Shown here: in pieces, positions 18,130-27,342 of the stretch
Position numbering within the stretch: the first letter of the stretch is position 1
Layout: each line of letters opens with the position of its first letter
From: Runella rosea
GTDB taxonomy: Bacteria > Bacteroidota > Bacteroidia > Cytophagales > Spirosomataceae
Assembly: GCF_003325355.1 (NCBI RefSeq)
Contig: NZ_CP030850.1
Location: 5,325,501-5,389,500 of the forward strand
Direction of reading: 5' to 3'
Length of the DNA stretch: 64,000 nucleotides
Position numbers and translations under genes: made by a program
Notes under the pieces: model-generated
The model's input: the letters and a program-made list of their open reading frames with translations, nothing else
Databases searched by the model: none
Told to the model about the DNA's origin: nothing

Positions 18130-19485
18130 TTACTCTTCCTTTTTTGGCCTCATCGTAGGCTTAAATATCGGTTTGGGCTTGGGTTTTACCCCGTCTGAAT
18201 CGATATTTTTAGTTTCGGGGGGCGCTGACTCCGAAATTTCGGGCGCTATGCTCTCTTCCACGAATGGCACCGTAGGTTTTTTCGGAACAAACACGGGCTT
18301 AGGTTTGGGTGGAGCAACGTCGTTTGCTAATGAATTGTCCAATGTGGCCTGCCCCTGTGAACCCTCGACTACTGGTTTTTTTGGTGTAAAAATGGGCTTG
18401 GGCCTTGCCTGCGACACACCGCTGACTTTTACTTTTGGTTCATTAATTTCAGCTTTTTCACTAGCCGACTCCTGGTTTTCTACGGGAGAAATAGTTGGTT
18501 TTTTTGGGGCAAAAACAGGTTTAGGCCTGGCAATAGGTTCACTGGGTTCAATGGATGTCGCTTTTTCAGCGGTAGCTGTAGAATCGTCAATAACTGGTTT
18601 TTTTGGTTTAAAAACGGGTTTTGGTTTCGGCGCTATTTCACTGGTTTCGGCAGAGGGAGAATTCTCAACAACTGGTTTTTTTGGTTTAAAAACGGGTTTT
18701 GTTTTCGGTACTACTTCACTGTTTTCAGCAGAAGATGAGCTTTCGATAACGGGCTTTTTGGGCGCAAAAACAGGCTTTGGTTTCGGTATTACTTCACTGT
18801 TTTCGTCACTTTCAACTGCTACCTGTGGACTTTCGGCAACGGGCTTTTTGGGTGCAAAAGCAGGTTTGGGTTTTGCCGCTGGCATAGCGATTGCTTCTGC
18901 GGGTACGGGAGAGGCTTTTTGTTTTTTTAGCTCTTCTTTTTCGAGCAAGAATTGTTCATAAAGCGTTTTTTTCTCGGCGGCCAGTTCGGGAGTAAGGTTT
19001 GAATAGTGATAGTTCATGTCCCGAACGTCAAATTCACTATAATCAAACGTTTTGGTCATGGTCAGACATTCCGTAGGGCAAACCGTGGTGCAAAGTCCAC
19101 AGTAACAGCACTTGGCCATGTCGATGTCAAATACCGCTGCATAAAGACGAATGGGAGAGCCGTCAGATGCTTTTCCTACCTCTTCAGTGGCCTTAATCGG
19201 CTCAATATCAATGCAATCTACTGGGCAGACTTTGGCGCATTTGTCACAAACGATGCAGTCATCCATCTCGTTGTGGAGACGGTACCGGCCATTGTCGGGG
19301 ATGGGCATGGTTTCAAACGGATACTGAAGAGTCACCATTCCAGTTTGTTGCTGAAAATAGTCATTTTCGCGGATACTGTGATTTCCGCGTCGCTTGCGTG
19401 CATCCCATAAGTGCTTGAGCGTAAGCTTCATCCCCGCAAGGGTGGTGCGGATGCCTTCGTTGATATGTTGGAAGTAGGCGTTCAC
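18130..19485 (-). CDS. NuoI-like 2x[4Fe-4S] ferredoxin with long Lys-Pro repeat tail
   Basis: Encodes 451 residues. Residues 1-185 resemble complex I subunit NuoI: an N-terminal amphipathic region (GIRTTLAGMKLTLKHLWDAR) and two [4Fe-4S] motifs, C77-x2-C80-x2-C83-x3-C87-P and C126-x2-C129-x2-C132-x3-C136-P. NuoI normally carries clusters N6a and N6b in the NADH-quinone oxidoreductase peripheral arm. Unusually, residues 205-451 form a tail of eight (K/R)PKPxFxPKKP-type repeats separated by acidic Ser/Glu-rich spacers; standard NuoI ends near 160-220 residues. No other nuo gene is nearby. The ferredoxin call is firm; being the complex I subunit is likely but not proven. Confidence 0.8.
   Translation of the reverse strand: MNAYFQHINEGIRTTLAGMKLTLKHLWDARKRRGNHSIRENDYFQQQTGMVTLQYPFETMPIPDNGRYRLHNEMDDCIVCDKCAKVCPVDCIDIEPIKATEEVGKASDGSPIRLYAAVFDIDMAKCCYCGLCTTVCPTECLTMTKTFDYSEFDVRDMNYHYSNLTPELAAEKKTLYEQFLLEKEELKKQKASPVPAEAIAMPAAKPKPAFAPKKPVAESPQVAVESDENSEVIPKPKPVFAPKKPVIESSSSAENSEVVPKTKPVFKPKKPVVENSPSAETSEIAPKPKPVFKPKKPVIDDSTATAEKATSIEPSEPIARPKPVFAPKKPTISPVENQESASEKAEINEPKVKVSGVSQARPKPIFTPKKPVVEGSQGQATLDNSLANDVAPPKPKPVFVPKKPTVPFVEESIAPEISESAPPETKNIDSDGVKPKPKPIFKPTMRPKKEE
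18140..18873 (-). repeat. Coding repeat region of the ferredoxin tail
   Basis: Eight degenerate copies of a unit encoding a basic 11-residue core (consensus KPKPVFxPKKP) plus a 15-35 residue acidic spacer. The core is much better conserved than the spacers, suggesting either selection on the core or past unit duplication. Confidence 0.8.
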
Positions 19486-19541
19486 TTTTATTTTGTTAGC
19501 CTTCGAATAATAGTCAAAATTCTAATCTCAGTCGGTGTGAT

Positions 19542-20471
19542 TTATTTGCCAAATCGTTTAAACCACTCCAACAGCCGCTCTACGTCGGCGCGCAAAAAAA
19601 GCTGGGTGCCTTCGTTCATGGTTGCCGCCGAACCGCAGGCCACGCCCCAGCGCAGCATTTCTGGATACGAAAGTCCTTGCGTGAGTGCCCACGTCATGCC
19701 TGCCACCATACTGTCGCCTGCGCCCACTGTACTGCGCTTCTGCACAGGTGGAGCGGGGATGTGTTCGCAAAGGTCTTTGGTCACTAAAATCGCCCCTTTT
19801 GGCCCCATTGAAACAATGACTACTTCGCATTTGCCGTCGCCGATGAGACTGCGGGCGGCATCGTCTACGTCGTCCATTTGGAGATTGGTAGTTCCAACCA
19901 ACGCTTCTAGTTCGCCGATGTTGGGTTTGAGCAAAAACACGCCTTCGTCACACGCGGCACGGAGTGGCTCACCTGAAGTGTCGAGAACCAGTCGAGCACC
20001 GATTTTTTTGGAAATAGCTGCTACTTTTTCATAAAAATTAACGTCCATTTTAGGCGGCAAACTGCCGCTGGCTACTACATAATTAGCCCCAGAAAGTTCT
20101 AAAGCATCCAAAACCGCTTGTGTCTCGGCTTCTGTGAGTGCGGCCCCTGGCATTCCAAAGCGGTATTGGGCGTTGGTGGATGTTTCGGCAACGACGAAAT
20201 TTTCCCGGGTCCATTCGTTGGTTTCGATGATTTTGGCGTCAATTTGCTCTTGTTTTACCAAGTCCGCCAATAACTGCCCCGATGGGCCGCCCGCCGTAAA
20301 GATGGCCAATGATTTACCGCCCAGCCGTCGGATGGCTTTGGACACATTGATGCCGCCGCCGCCCGCATCAAAACGAGGTGGGTCACACCGAAGTTTTTGT
20401 TCGGGTATCAGACGGTCAATGACCGTACTTTTGTCGATGGCAGGGTTGACGGTGAGGGTAGTTATGTTCAT
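19542..20471 (-). CDS. PfkB family hexose-phosphate kinase (1-phosphofructokinase type)
   Basis: A 309-residue ribokinase/PfkB-fold protein. It begins MNITTLTVNPAIDKSTVIDRL, has the substrate-site motif FDAGGGGINVSKAIRRLGG, and ends with the catalytic/anion-hole motif STVGAGDSMVAGM. The TVNPAID start and the hexose-kinase signature fit the 1-phosphofructokinase / 6-phosphofructokinase 2 / tagatose-6-phosphate kinase group; the exact substrate is uncertain. The ATG at 20469-20471 overlaps the TGA of engB (ATGA), favouring this start over one six codons upstream, and implies coupled translation. Confidence 0.88.
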   Translation of the reverse strand: MNITTLTVNPAIDKSTVIDRLIPEQKLRCDPPRFDAGGGGINVSKAIRRLGGKSLAIFTAGGPSGQLLADLVKQEQIDAKIIETNEWTRENFVVAETSTNAQYRFGMPGAALTEAETQAVLDALELSGANYVVASGSLPPKMDVNFYEKVAAISKKIGARLVLDTSGEPLRAACDEGVFLLKPNIGELEALVGTTNLQMDDVDDAARSLIGDGKCEVVIVSMGPKGAILVTKDLCEHIPAPPVQKRSTVGAGDSMVAGMTWALTQGLSYPEMLRWGVACGSAATMNEGTQLFLRADVERLLEWFKRFGK

Positions 20472-21067
20472 TTTTTTAGCTGATTCCATTCATCAATTTG
20501 TTTCAAAACATCCAATCGTCCCTGCTTCGACACCGATGAGGTTATAAAAAGTAACGGTAGTTCGTCCCAAGTTTCTAGGAGCTTCTTTTTATAATCAGAC
20601 AGGTGATTTTGCAGTTGAGCGGCGGTTAGTTTATCCGTTTTGGTAAAAATAAGGGCAAAAGGTACGCCATTGCTACCGAGTTTTTCCATGAACTCCAAGT
20701 CTACTTTTTGGGGTTCAATGCGGCTGTCGATGAGCACAAAGGTACAAATCAGATTTTCGCGTTGGAACAAATAATTATTAATCATTTCGCCCCAGACTTT
20801 GCGGTCAGCCTGGGAAACCTTGGCGTAGCCATACCCGGGCAAATCAACCAAATACCACGAGTCGTTGATTAGAAAGTGGTTGATTACTTGGGTTTTGCCA
20901 GGCTTTGAGGAGGTTTTGGCAAGGTCGCGTCGTTCGGTGAGGGCGTTGATTAACGACGATTTGCCCACGTTAGAACGTCCAATGAACGCATACTCCGGAC
21001 GGTCGGGTTTGGGACATTGCTCGTTGTTGGCCGAGCTTTTGACGAAAACGGACGTTTTGATTTTCAT
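20468..21067 (-). CDS. engB: Ribosome biogenesis GTPase EngB/YihA
   Basis: A 199-residue TrmE-Era-EngA-like GTPase. The P-loop is GRSNVGKSS (30-38), the switch II region DLPGYGYAKVS, and the base-recognition motif TKTDKL. The N-terminal FVKSSANNEQCPKPDRPEYAFIG is typical of EngB (YsxC), which is needed for 50S subunit assembly in the bacteria studied. First of a two-gene unit with the PfkB kinase. Confidence 0.95.
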   Translation of the reverse strand: MKIKTSVFVKSSANNEQCPKPDRPEYAFIGRSNVGKSSLINALTERRDLAKTSSKPGKTQVINHFLINDSWYLVDLPGYGYAKVSQADRKVWGEMINNYLFQRENLICTFVLIDSRIEPQKVDLEFMEKLGSNGVPFALIFTKTDKLTAAQLQNHLSDYKKKLLETWDELPLLFITSSVSKQGRLDVLKQIDEWNQLKK

Positions 21068-21101
21068 GTTACAAAATTACGAAGAAACTGGGCGGTATTG
21101 C

Positions 21102-21491
21102 TCAAATTTCGTAAAACTCAATCGGTAAATCATCGGGGTCGGCAATAAAAAAGAATTTCTTTTGGGTCAGCTCATCCACCCGAATGGCTTCACAAGCCAC
21201 GTTTTTTTGTTCTAAATAGGCGTGGGTTTGGTCAATATCCAAGACACTAAACGCCAAATGCCGCAACCCCGACGCTTCGGGCCGTGATGGACGCGCTGGT
21301 GGATTCGGAAACGAAAACAACTCAATTTGATACAAGCCATTAACGGCCAAATCCAGTTTGTACGAATCGCGTGCTTCGCGATAGGTTTCAGCTACGACCG
21401 TTAGGCCGAGAATTTGGGTATAAAAATGTTTGGAACGCGTATAATCACGACAAATAATGGCGACGTGATGGATATTTTGAAGTGATAGCAT
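21102..21491 (-). CDS. VOC family protein (glyoxalase-like)
   Basis: A 129-residue single-repeat-pair VOC (vicinal oxygen chelate) protein: LQNIHHVAIICRDYTRSKHFYTQILGL, YQIELFSFPNPPARPSRPEASGLRHLAFSV and FIADPDDLPIEFYE. The usual metal ligands are visible: a His in HHVAI, Glu in QIELF, His in LRHLAF and Glu in IEFYE. It resembles the YaeR-like subgroup related to lactoylglutathione lyase; substrate unknown. The start at 21491 gives the standard MLSLQNIHHVAI; a 14-residue upstream extension is less likely. Confidence 0.88.
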   Translation of the reverse strand: MLSLQNIHHVAIICRDYTRSKHFYTQILGLTVVAETYREARDSYKLDLAVNGLYQIELFSFPNPPARPSRPEASGLRHLAFSVLDIDQTHAYLEQKNVACEAIRVDELTQKKFFFIADPDDLPIEFYEI

Positions 21492-21744
21492 AAATAAAAA
21501 GGTATAAACCGATGATTTTGTAAAGTAAACCACTTTTGCTCAATGCTCAAAGAGCCAGGGAAAAGGGGTAAGTGGAGAAATAAAATAAGTCTTTCCTACT
21601 TTTTAGTGCTCAGACTTGAAGAACATTCCTGAAAATAAGCTATAGAATTTAGTACTTCTTCAAAAAAACTCTTCGTGTTTTCGTTAAATCTATCCCTGAT
21701 AGGCGTAGTTTTGACGTATCGAAAATAACATATCATTTACCTCC

Positions 21745-23184
21745 ATGCCCAAACGCATTATTTATTGGTTTCGAAACGATTTGCGCCTGCACGATAACGA
21801 AGGCTTTTTGAAAGCCATTCAGGACGCCGATGAAGTGATTCCGATGTACGTTTTTGATACGCGTCAGTTTGAACAGATAGACCCGCTGGGTATTCCTAAA
21901 ACAGGCACGTTTCGGGCGAAATTTTTGCTGGAATCAGTCCAAAATCTTCGCGATAATCTTCGTAAAAAAGGTGCGAATCTGGTCATCAGGATAGGTAAGC
22001 CCGAAGTCGTCATCAGCGAATTTGCGCGTGATTTGGACGTGACGGCCATCTACACCGCAAAAGAAGCTACGCAGGAAGAAACCGATGTAGAAACCTCTCT
22101 TTCAAAAAAACTCAAAGTGGATAATATTGATTTTGAGGTTTTTTGGGGTTCTACGCTCTATCACCCACGTGATTTGCCCTTTTGGGTATCCCGTTTGCCC
22201 ACGGTGTTTACTGAATTCAGAAAAGCGGTGGAAGGGCAATCCGTGATTCGACCGATTTTTCAGGAGCCAGTGGCGCTACGTATCCCCGAAGGATTGGAGT
22301 TTGGTAAGATGCCCGAAATCTATGAATTGATTTTGTTTTCGCAGCTTCCTGAGGCCGACCAACGGGCGGTGTTGGCATTTAAAGGAGGAGAAACAGAAGC
22401 ACTGCATCGCCTTCATCATTACCTGTGGGAAACTGGCCTGATAAAATCCTATAAAGAAACCCGTAATGGCCTTTTGGGTGCTGATTACTCATCAAAATTT
22501 TCGCCTTGGCTGGCCTTGGGGTGTTTGTCGCCACGACAGATTTATGAAGAAATAAAGAAATATGAAGCTAAAAATGGGGCGAATGATTCGACCTACTGGC
22601 TTATTTTTGAGTTAATTTGGCGAGATTATTTTCGCTTTGTGGCGCTCAGATATGGCACCCGACTTTTTAAAACTTCAGGAATTCAATACAATCTCGAATT
22701 GCGGTGGAATCATCGTCGTGAGCTGTTTGATAAATGGGTGAATGGTCAAACGGGTGTTCCGTTTATCGACGCCAACATGCGCGAGCTCCAACGAACGGGA
22801 TTCATGTCAAACCGTGGACGGCAAAATGTGGCGAGTTTTCTGGCCAAAGATTTAATGGTCGATTGGACGTGGGGTGCGGCTTATTTTGAAAGCCAACTGA
22901 TTGATTATGATGTGTGTAGCAATTGGGGGAACTGGAATTATGTGGCAGGGGTGGGCAATGACCCGCGCGAAAATCGTTATTTTAATATCCTGACGCAGGC
23001 TACTAGATATGACGCCAAAGGGGAGTATGTAAAAACGTGGTTGCCCGAATTGGCTGCCGTTCCGGCTGAGTCGGTTCATAAAGTATGGACCTTGACGCCC
23101 GAAGCGCAGAGCGAGTACAATGTCCAACTTGGAGAAAAATATCCGCTACCGATTGTGGAGACTGATAAGTGGTCGCGGAAATAA
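21745..23184 (+). CDS. Cryptochrome-DASH / photolyase
   Basis: A 479-residue cryptochrome/photolyase. The N-terminal alpha/beta domain starts KRIIYWFRNDLRLHDNEGF; the FAD-binding domain contains YSSKFSPWLALGCLSPRQIYEE, LIWRDYFRFVALRYG, GVPFIDANMRELQRTGFMSNRGRQNVASFLAKDL and DYDVCSNWGNWNYVAGVGNDPR. These last motifs and the length fit the DASH subclass, known to repair cyclobutane dimers in single-stranded DNA and to bind a folate antenna. Monocistronic, followed by a strong hairpin. Confidence 0.93.
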   Translation: MPKRIIYWFRNDLRLHDNEGFLKAIQDADEVIPMYVFDTRQFEQIDPLGIPKTGTFRAKFLLESVQNLRDNLRKKGANLVIRIGKPEVVISEFARDLDVTAIYTAKEATQEETDVETSLSKKLKVDNIDFEVFWGSTLYHPRDLPFWVSRLPTVFTEFRKAVEGQSVIRPIFQEPVALRIPEGLEFGKMPEIYELILFSQLPEADQRAVLAFKGGETEALHRLHHYLWETGLIKSYKETRNGLLGADYSSKFSPWLALGCLSPRQIYEEIKKYEAKNGANDSTYWLIFELIWRDYFRFVALRYGTRLFKTSGIQYNLELRWNHRRELFDKWVNGQTGVPFIDANMRELQRTGFMSNRGRQNVASFLAKDLMVDWTWGAAYFESQLIDYDVCSNWGNWNYVAGVGNDPRENRYFNILTQATRYDAKGEYVKTWLPELAAVPAESVHKVWTLTPEAQSEYNVQLGEKYPLPIVETDKWSRK

Positions 23185-23189
23185 TAAAG

Positions 23190-23236
23190 AACGTCGGCGA
23201 GGAGTTCCACTGTGGGTTCCAAACCTCGCCGACGTT
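23190..23236. repeat. Perfect 13-bp hairpin, dispersed palindrome type A
   Basis: Arms AACGTCGGCGAGG (23190-23202) and CCTCGCCGACGTT (23224-23236) pair perfectly around a 21-base loop. It sits between the convergent cry and rocD genes, with no clear T-run. Its arm and loop end (GGTTCCAAA) resemble the palindrome at 40950, so it may be a dispersed intergenic element that also terminates transcription. Confidence 0.7.
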
Positions 23237-23245
23237 AATAACTCT

Positions 23246-24481
23246 CTATACACTCAAAATTACCTCTGCAATCAAGTCACATGCCTCGTGGATTTGAGCT
23301 TCGGTGATGACGAGGGGAGGGGCAAAACGAATTTTATTACCGTGGGTTTGCTTACAGAGCAGACCTTTTTCTTTTAATTGAAGGCAGATTTGCCATGCCA
23401 GCGGGCTTTCTTCGTCGGTATTGATCACCACCGCGTTTAGTAGACCTTTGCCACGTACTTCCTGAATCAAGTCTGTTTTATGTTGTAATTCCCGCATTTT
23501 TTCGCGGAAAACTTCGCCTAATCGCTCGGCATTTTCGGCTAAATGTTCATCTTTAATTACTGAGAGGGCTGCTACTGTCACCGCCGCCGCGAGTGGGTTG
23601 CCACCGTAGGTCGAGCCGTGCTGACCAGGTTTGATGGTTAACATGATTTCGTCGCTTGCCAGGACGCAAGAAACTGGGTACACACCGCCCGAAAGCGCCT
23701 TTCCCAAAATTAAGATGTCTGGCTTTACGTCTTCGTGGTCGCAGGCGAGGCGTTTTCCCGTGCGGCCAAGTCCCGTTTGCACCTCATCGGCAATAAAAAG
23801 TACATTGTATTTTGTACAAAGCTCACGCACGCCGCGCAAATAGCCTTCGTCGGGCACTACTACGCCCGCTTCGCCCTGAATAGGCTCCACCATAAAACCC
23901 GCAATGTTGGGGTCAGCTTGAAAAGTCTGTTCCAACGTCGCCAAATCATTGTACGGAATAATGATGTAGCCAGGTAAAAAAGGACCATAATCGTCGGTGC
24001 TGTCGGAGTCGGTAGAGGATGAAATCGCGGCCATAGTACGCCCCCAAAAGTTGCCAGCGGCATACACGGTTTTGGCTTCGTTTTGGGGAATGCCTTTGAC
24101 CAGATACCCCCATTTGCGGGTGAGTTTGAGAGCAGTTTCTCCACCTTCGGCGCCTGAATTCATCATCAGGACTTTATCGTAACCAAAATAGTCGCACAGA
24201 AATTTTTCACATTCGCCCAGCACTGAGTTGTAAAATGCCCGCGATGTGAGGGTCAGTTTTTGGGCTTGGGCCACCAGGGCTTCCACAATGCGCGGATGGC
24301 AATGCCCCTGATTGACGGCGCTGTAGGCCGACAAAAAATCGAAATACCGCTTGCCGTCGATGTCCCACACAAAAATACCTTCTCCCCGCTCAATCACGAC
24401 AGGAACAGGTTTATAATTGTGCGCCCCGTAGCGTTTTTCGAGGCCAATTAAATAGTCTGATTGAGTGATTTCTGCCGTCAT
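23246..24481 (-). CDS. rocD: Ornithine aminotransferase
   Basis: A class III PLP-dependent aminotransferase of 411 residues from the ATG at 24481 (421 from 24511). The sequence [33 protein letters not shown] is the hallmark start of ornithine-oxo-acid aminotransferases. PLP-site features: [26 protein letters not shown], and the Schiff-base Lys in [15 protein letters not shown] (residue 261 from the shorter start), then [11 protein letters not shown]. The enzyme converts ornithine and 2-oxoglutarate to glutamate semialdehyde and glutamate. The shorter start is preferred because an inverted repeat would otherwise overlap the start codon. Confidence 0.92.
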   Translation of the reverse strand: MTAEITQSDYLIGLEKRYGAHNYKPVPVVIERGEGIFVWDIDGKRYFDFLSAYSAVNQGHCHPRIVEALVAQAQKLTLTSRAFYNSVLGECEKFLCDYFGYDKVLMMNSGAEGGETALKLTRKWGYLVKGIPQNEAKTVYAAGNFWGRTMAAISSSTDSDSTDDYGPFLPGYIIIPYNDLATLEQTFQADPNIAGFMVEPIQGEAGVVVPDEGYLRGVRELCTKYNVLFIADEVQTGLGRTGKRLACDHEDVKPDILILGKALSGGVYPVSCVLASDEIMLTIKPGQHGSTYGGNPLAAAVTVAALSVIKDEHLAENAERLGEVFREKMRELQHKTDLIQEVRGKGLLNAVVINTDEESPLAWQICLQLKEKGLLCKQTHGNKIRFAPPLVITEAQIHEACDLIAEVILSV

Positions 24482-24502
24482 GAGAGTCGATTGATTTTGT
24501 AT

Positions 24503-24529
24503 TTTTGACAATTTTCAAATTTGTCAAAA
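24503..24529. promoter_or_regulatory. Inverted repeat upstream of rocD, possible operator
   Basis: Perfect 9-bp arms TTTTGACAA (24503-24511) and TTGTCAAAA (24521-24529) around a 9-base centre, 21 bases upstream of the rocD ATG at 24481. The size and symmetry suit a dimeric regulator. An Lrp/AsnC regulator is encoded at 27343, two genes away, which makes it a candidate binder, but this is inference. Confidence 0.5.
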
Positions 24530-24706
24530 GTAAAATATAACTTATTTTCAATCATAAATAGGTCATATTTATTTAAAACAATAAAAATTAAAAACAATTT
24601 TCATAAAACATTGCGGCTTTTTTTCTTGTTTTGACACTTGAATATTTTCAAAAAACCACTTACCAAAAACCTGACGAGTAAAGCGTCAATCAACAAATCT
24701 ACAACC

Positions 24707-27280
24707 ATGCTCAAATACCTGACATTTCTGTCTTCTTTTGTGGCGTTGACGGCCATTGCGCAAGACCGAAGACCTACCACACCCACAACCCCGACTTCTC
24801 CCGCTTCTCCTCCTTCCGCTGCGGCTCCCGCGCCAGCCAAGCCTGGCCCTAAAGCCTACAAAGAAGTAATTACAGACAAAAGCAAAACCACGAAGGGATT
24901 ATTCATTGTCCATAAAATTGATGAAAAATACTTTTTTGAATTGCCTGATTCCCTGTTGGGCAAAGAAATGATGGCCGTAACGCGCTTGTCGCAGTCGAGT
25001 ACTACGCCCGGTTCGGTGGGCTTGCCAGCCTACGGGGGTGAGCTTCTTAATCGCCAAGTAGTGCGGTTTGAGAAAGGCCCTGAAAACAAACTCTTTATGC
25101 GCGCTGTGGCGTATATTAACGTGAGTGAAGATGCTAACTCGCCCATTTACAAGGCGGTACGTAACTCCAACGTTGACCCGATTGCGATGGCGTTTGACAT
25201 CAAAGCCGTTCGTAAAGATACCTCAGTTGTGATTGAAGTAACGGATTTTTTCAAAGGTGAAAACGCTGTTATCTCTATGTCACCCGTGGTGAAGCAGGCG
25301 TACAAATTGACTACCATTCAGACCGACCGTACCTACATTCAGAGCATCAAGTCGTTTCCGCTCAATACAGAAATAAAAGTGGTAAAAACCTACGGCGCTA
25401 TTCCGCCGATGCCTACACCTCCTTCGCCCGTTCCGAGCCCGATTCCTTCGGTCAATTTGCCCGCGTCTTCCATTGCGGGAGCCGTCACGATGGAGTTGAA
25501 TACGTCGTTTATTGCCCTTCCGGCCGTGCCGATGAAGCAACGTTTGTTTGACATTCGGGTCGGCTATTTTGCCAACGGCTACCGCGTATACGGTGAAAAT
25601 TCGCAGCGTACCGAAGACAAAACGTTTGTGGTTCGGTGGCGTTTGGAACCCAAAAACAAAGAAGACGAAGCGCGTCAGCGCCGGGGAGAATTGATTGAGC
25701 CTAAAAAGCCGATTATCTATTATATTGATTCTGCAACCCCTGAGAAATGGCGCAAATACCTTAAAATGGGCGTTGATGACTGGAATGTGGCGTTTGAAAA
25801 AGCAGGCTGGAAAAACGCGATTCAGGGCGTTATATTGGACGAAAAAGACACGACCATCAGCCTAGAAGACGCCCGCAACTCGGCCATTCGTTATTTTGCT
25901 TCCGATATTGAAAATGCCTACGGGCCCAATGTTCACGACCCGCGTACGGGCGAAATCTTGGAAAGTCACATCGGTTGGTACCACAACGTCATGAAACTCC
26001 TGAAGAAATGGTACATGACCCAAGCCGCCGCTGCTGACCCACGCGCCCGCAAAAATAAATTTGATGATGAGTTGATGGGCCAATTGATTCGGTTTGTGTC
26101 GTCGCACGAAGTAGGACATACGCTTGGCCTGCGCCACAATTACGGCGCTTCAACCGCCACGCCCGTAGAAAAACTGCGTGATAAAGAGTTTACAAGTAAA
26201 AACGGACACACTTCTTCCATTATGGATTACGCCCGTTTTAACTACGTAGCCCAGCCCGAAGACGGGGTGACAGATTTCTTCCCACGGATTGGTGATTACG
26301 ATATTTGGGCCATTGAATGGGCCTACAAACCTATTTACGATACCAAAACGCCCGAAGAAGACAAGGTTGTTTTGAACAAATGGTATAAAGAAAAAGCCCT
26401 GCCCAACCGCCGTTTGTGGTTCTTGACCGAAACCAACCCCTACGACCCGCGCGCCCAAAACGAAGATGTGGGTGATAATGCCATGCTTGCGAGTGACTAC
26501 GGTATCAAAAACCTAAAACGCATTGTACCAAACTTAGTAGCATGGACTTCCGAGGAAGCTGAAGACTATGAAATGCTTGAAGAGGGCTACAACGAAGTGG
26601 TGACGCAATACCGTCGTTATCTGGGCCACGTAGCCAAGTACGTGGGTGGAATCTATGAAACGCCAAAAACCATGGACCAAGAAGGGGTGATTTATGAAGT
26701 CACGCCTAAAAAACTTCAGAAAGACGCCGTCACGTTCCTAAACCAGCAGCTGTTTGCCACGCCAACGTGGTTGTTGGATGCCAACATCATGCGGCGTATT
26801 CGTCCCGATATGGGCGTAGATTTTGTGTCGAAAATTCAAGAAGCAACTTTAACAAGTCTTTTTGCCGCTGACCGCCTGCAACGCATCATCGAAGCTACCG
26901 AAAAAACTACCAATGCGTATACGCTAGACGAATTGTTTACCGACGTTCGTTCGGGTATTTGGTCGGAACTCAAAACGCGCAAAGCCGCCGATACTCACCG
27001 CCGAAACCTCCAAAAAATCTTTGTCGAGCGGATGGTGACAACGCTCAACTTGCCAAGTATACCGGCGTTTGGTGGAACGGGTACTGCCAAAGTATTTGGT
27101 GCCGTTTTGCCTCCTTCGGCCGACCCGCGCAAAGGTGATATACAGACCATGGTGCGGGCGCATTTGACGCTGCTCCGTGGTGAGATTCAGGCGGCAATTC
27201 CTGCCACTACCGATAAAATGACCAAATACCACCTTCAGGATTGTCTTTTCCGCATCACGAAGGCATTAGACCCTAAATAA
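24707..27280 (+). CDS. Secreted zinc metalloprotease (DUF5117/DUF5118 type)
   Basis: An 857-residue secreted protein. A signal peptide (MLKYLTFLSSFVALTAIAQ) is followed by a Thr/Pro/Ala-rich linker and an N-terminal region typical of large Bacteroidota metalloproteases with DUF5117 and DUF4953 domains. The catalytic zinc motif is H467-EVG-H471-TLGLR-H477 (HExxHxxGxxH), characteristic of metzincins, followed by the S-I-M-D-Y Met-turn sequence (SSIMDYARF). The family is widespread in Bacteroidota; physiological substrates are unknown. An in-frame start at 24638 would put a charged stretch before the signal and is rejected. Followed by a clear terminator. Confidence 0.9.
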   Translation: MLKYLTFLSSFVALTAIAQDRRPTTPTTPTSPASPPSAAAPAPAKPGPKAYKEVITDKSKTTKGLFIVHKIDEKYFFELPDSLLGKEMMAVTRLSQSSTTPGSVGLPAYGGELLNRQVVRFEKGPENKLFMRAVAYINVSEDANSPIYKAVRNSNVDPIAMAFDIKAVRKDTSVVIEVTDFFKGENAVISMSPVVKQAYKLTTIQTDRTYIQSIKSFPLNTEIKVVKTYGAIPPMPTPPSPVPSPIPSVNLPASSIAGAVTMELNTSFIALPAVPMKQRLFDIRVGYFANGYRVYGENSQRTEDKTFVVRWRLEPKNKEDEARQRRGELIEPKKPIIYYIDSATPEKWRKYLKMGVDDWNVAFEKAGWKNAIQGVILDEKDTTISLEDARNSAIRYFASDIENAYGPNVHDPRTGEILESHIGWYHNVMKLLKKWYMTQAAAADPRARKNKFDDELMGQLIRFVSSHEVGHTLGLRHNYGASTATPVEKLRDKEFTSKNGHTSSIMDYARFNYVAQPEDGVTDFFPRIGDYDIWAIEWAYKPIYDTKTPEEDKVVLNKWYKEKALPNRRLWFLTETNPYDPRAQNEDVGDNAMLASDYGIKNLKRIVPNLVAWTSEEAEDYEMLEEGYNEVVTQYRRYLGHVAKYVGGIYETPKTMDQEGVIYEVTPKKLQKDAVTFLNQQLFATPTWLLDANIMRRIRPDMGVDFVSKIQEATLTSLFAADRLQRIIEATEKTTNAYTLDELFTDVRSGIWSELKTRKAADTHRRNLQKIFVERMVTTLNLPSIPAFGGTGTAKVFGAVLPPSADPRKGDIQTMVRAHLTLLRGEIQAAIPATTDKMTKYHLQDCLFRITKALDPK

Positions 27281-27290
27281 TCGTCATTAA

Positions 27291-27335
27291 CGTTGCTTTT
27301 TGGAAGGGTTTTTCTTCCAAAAAGCAACGATTTTT
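27291..27335 (+). terminator. Rho-independent terminator of the metalloprotease gene
   Basis: Stem CGTTGCTTTTTGGAA against TTCCAAAAAGCAACG (27291-27305 and 27315-27329) with a 9-base loop, followed by a T-run at 27331-27335. It ends 8 bases before the next ATG, so it fits the metalloprotease transcript. Confidence 0.85.
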
Positions 27336-27342
27336 ATAATCC

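Noticed and set aside
18173-18961. A long plus-strand ORF of 262 codons opposite the ferredoxin tail
   Set aside because: Its Gly/Phe/Thr-rich repeats are the reverse complement of the Lys-Pro coding repeats, with no independent features.
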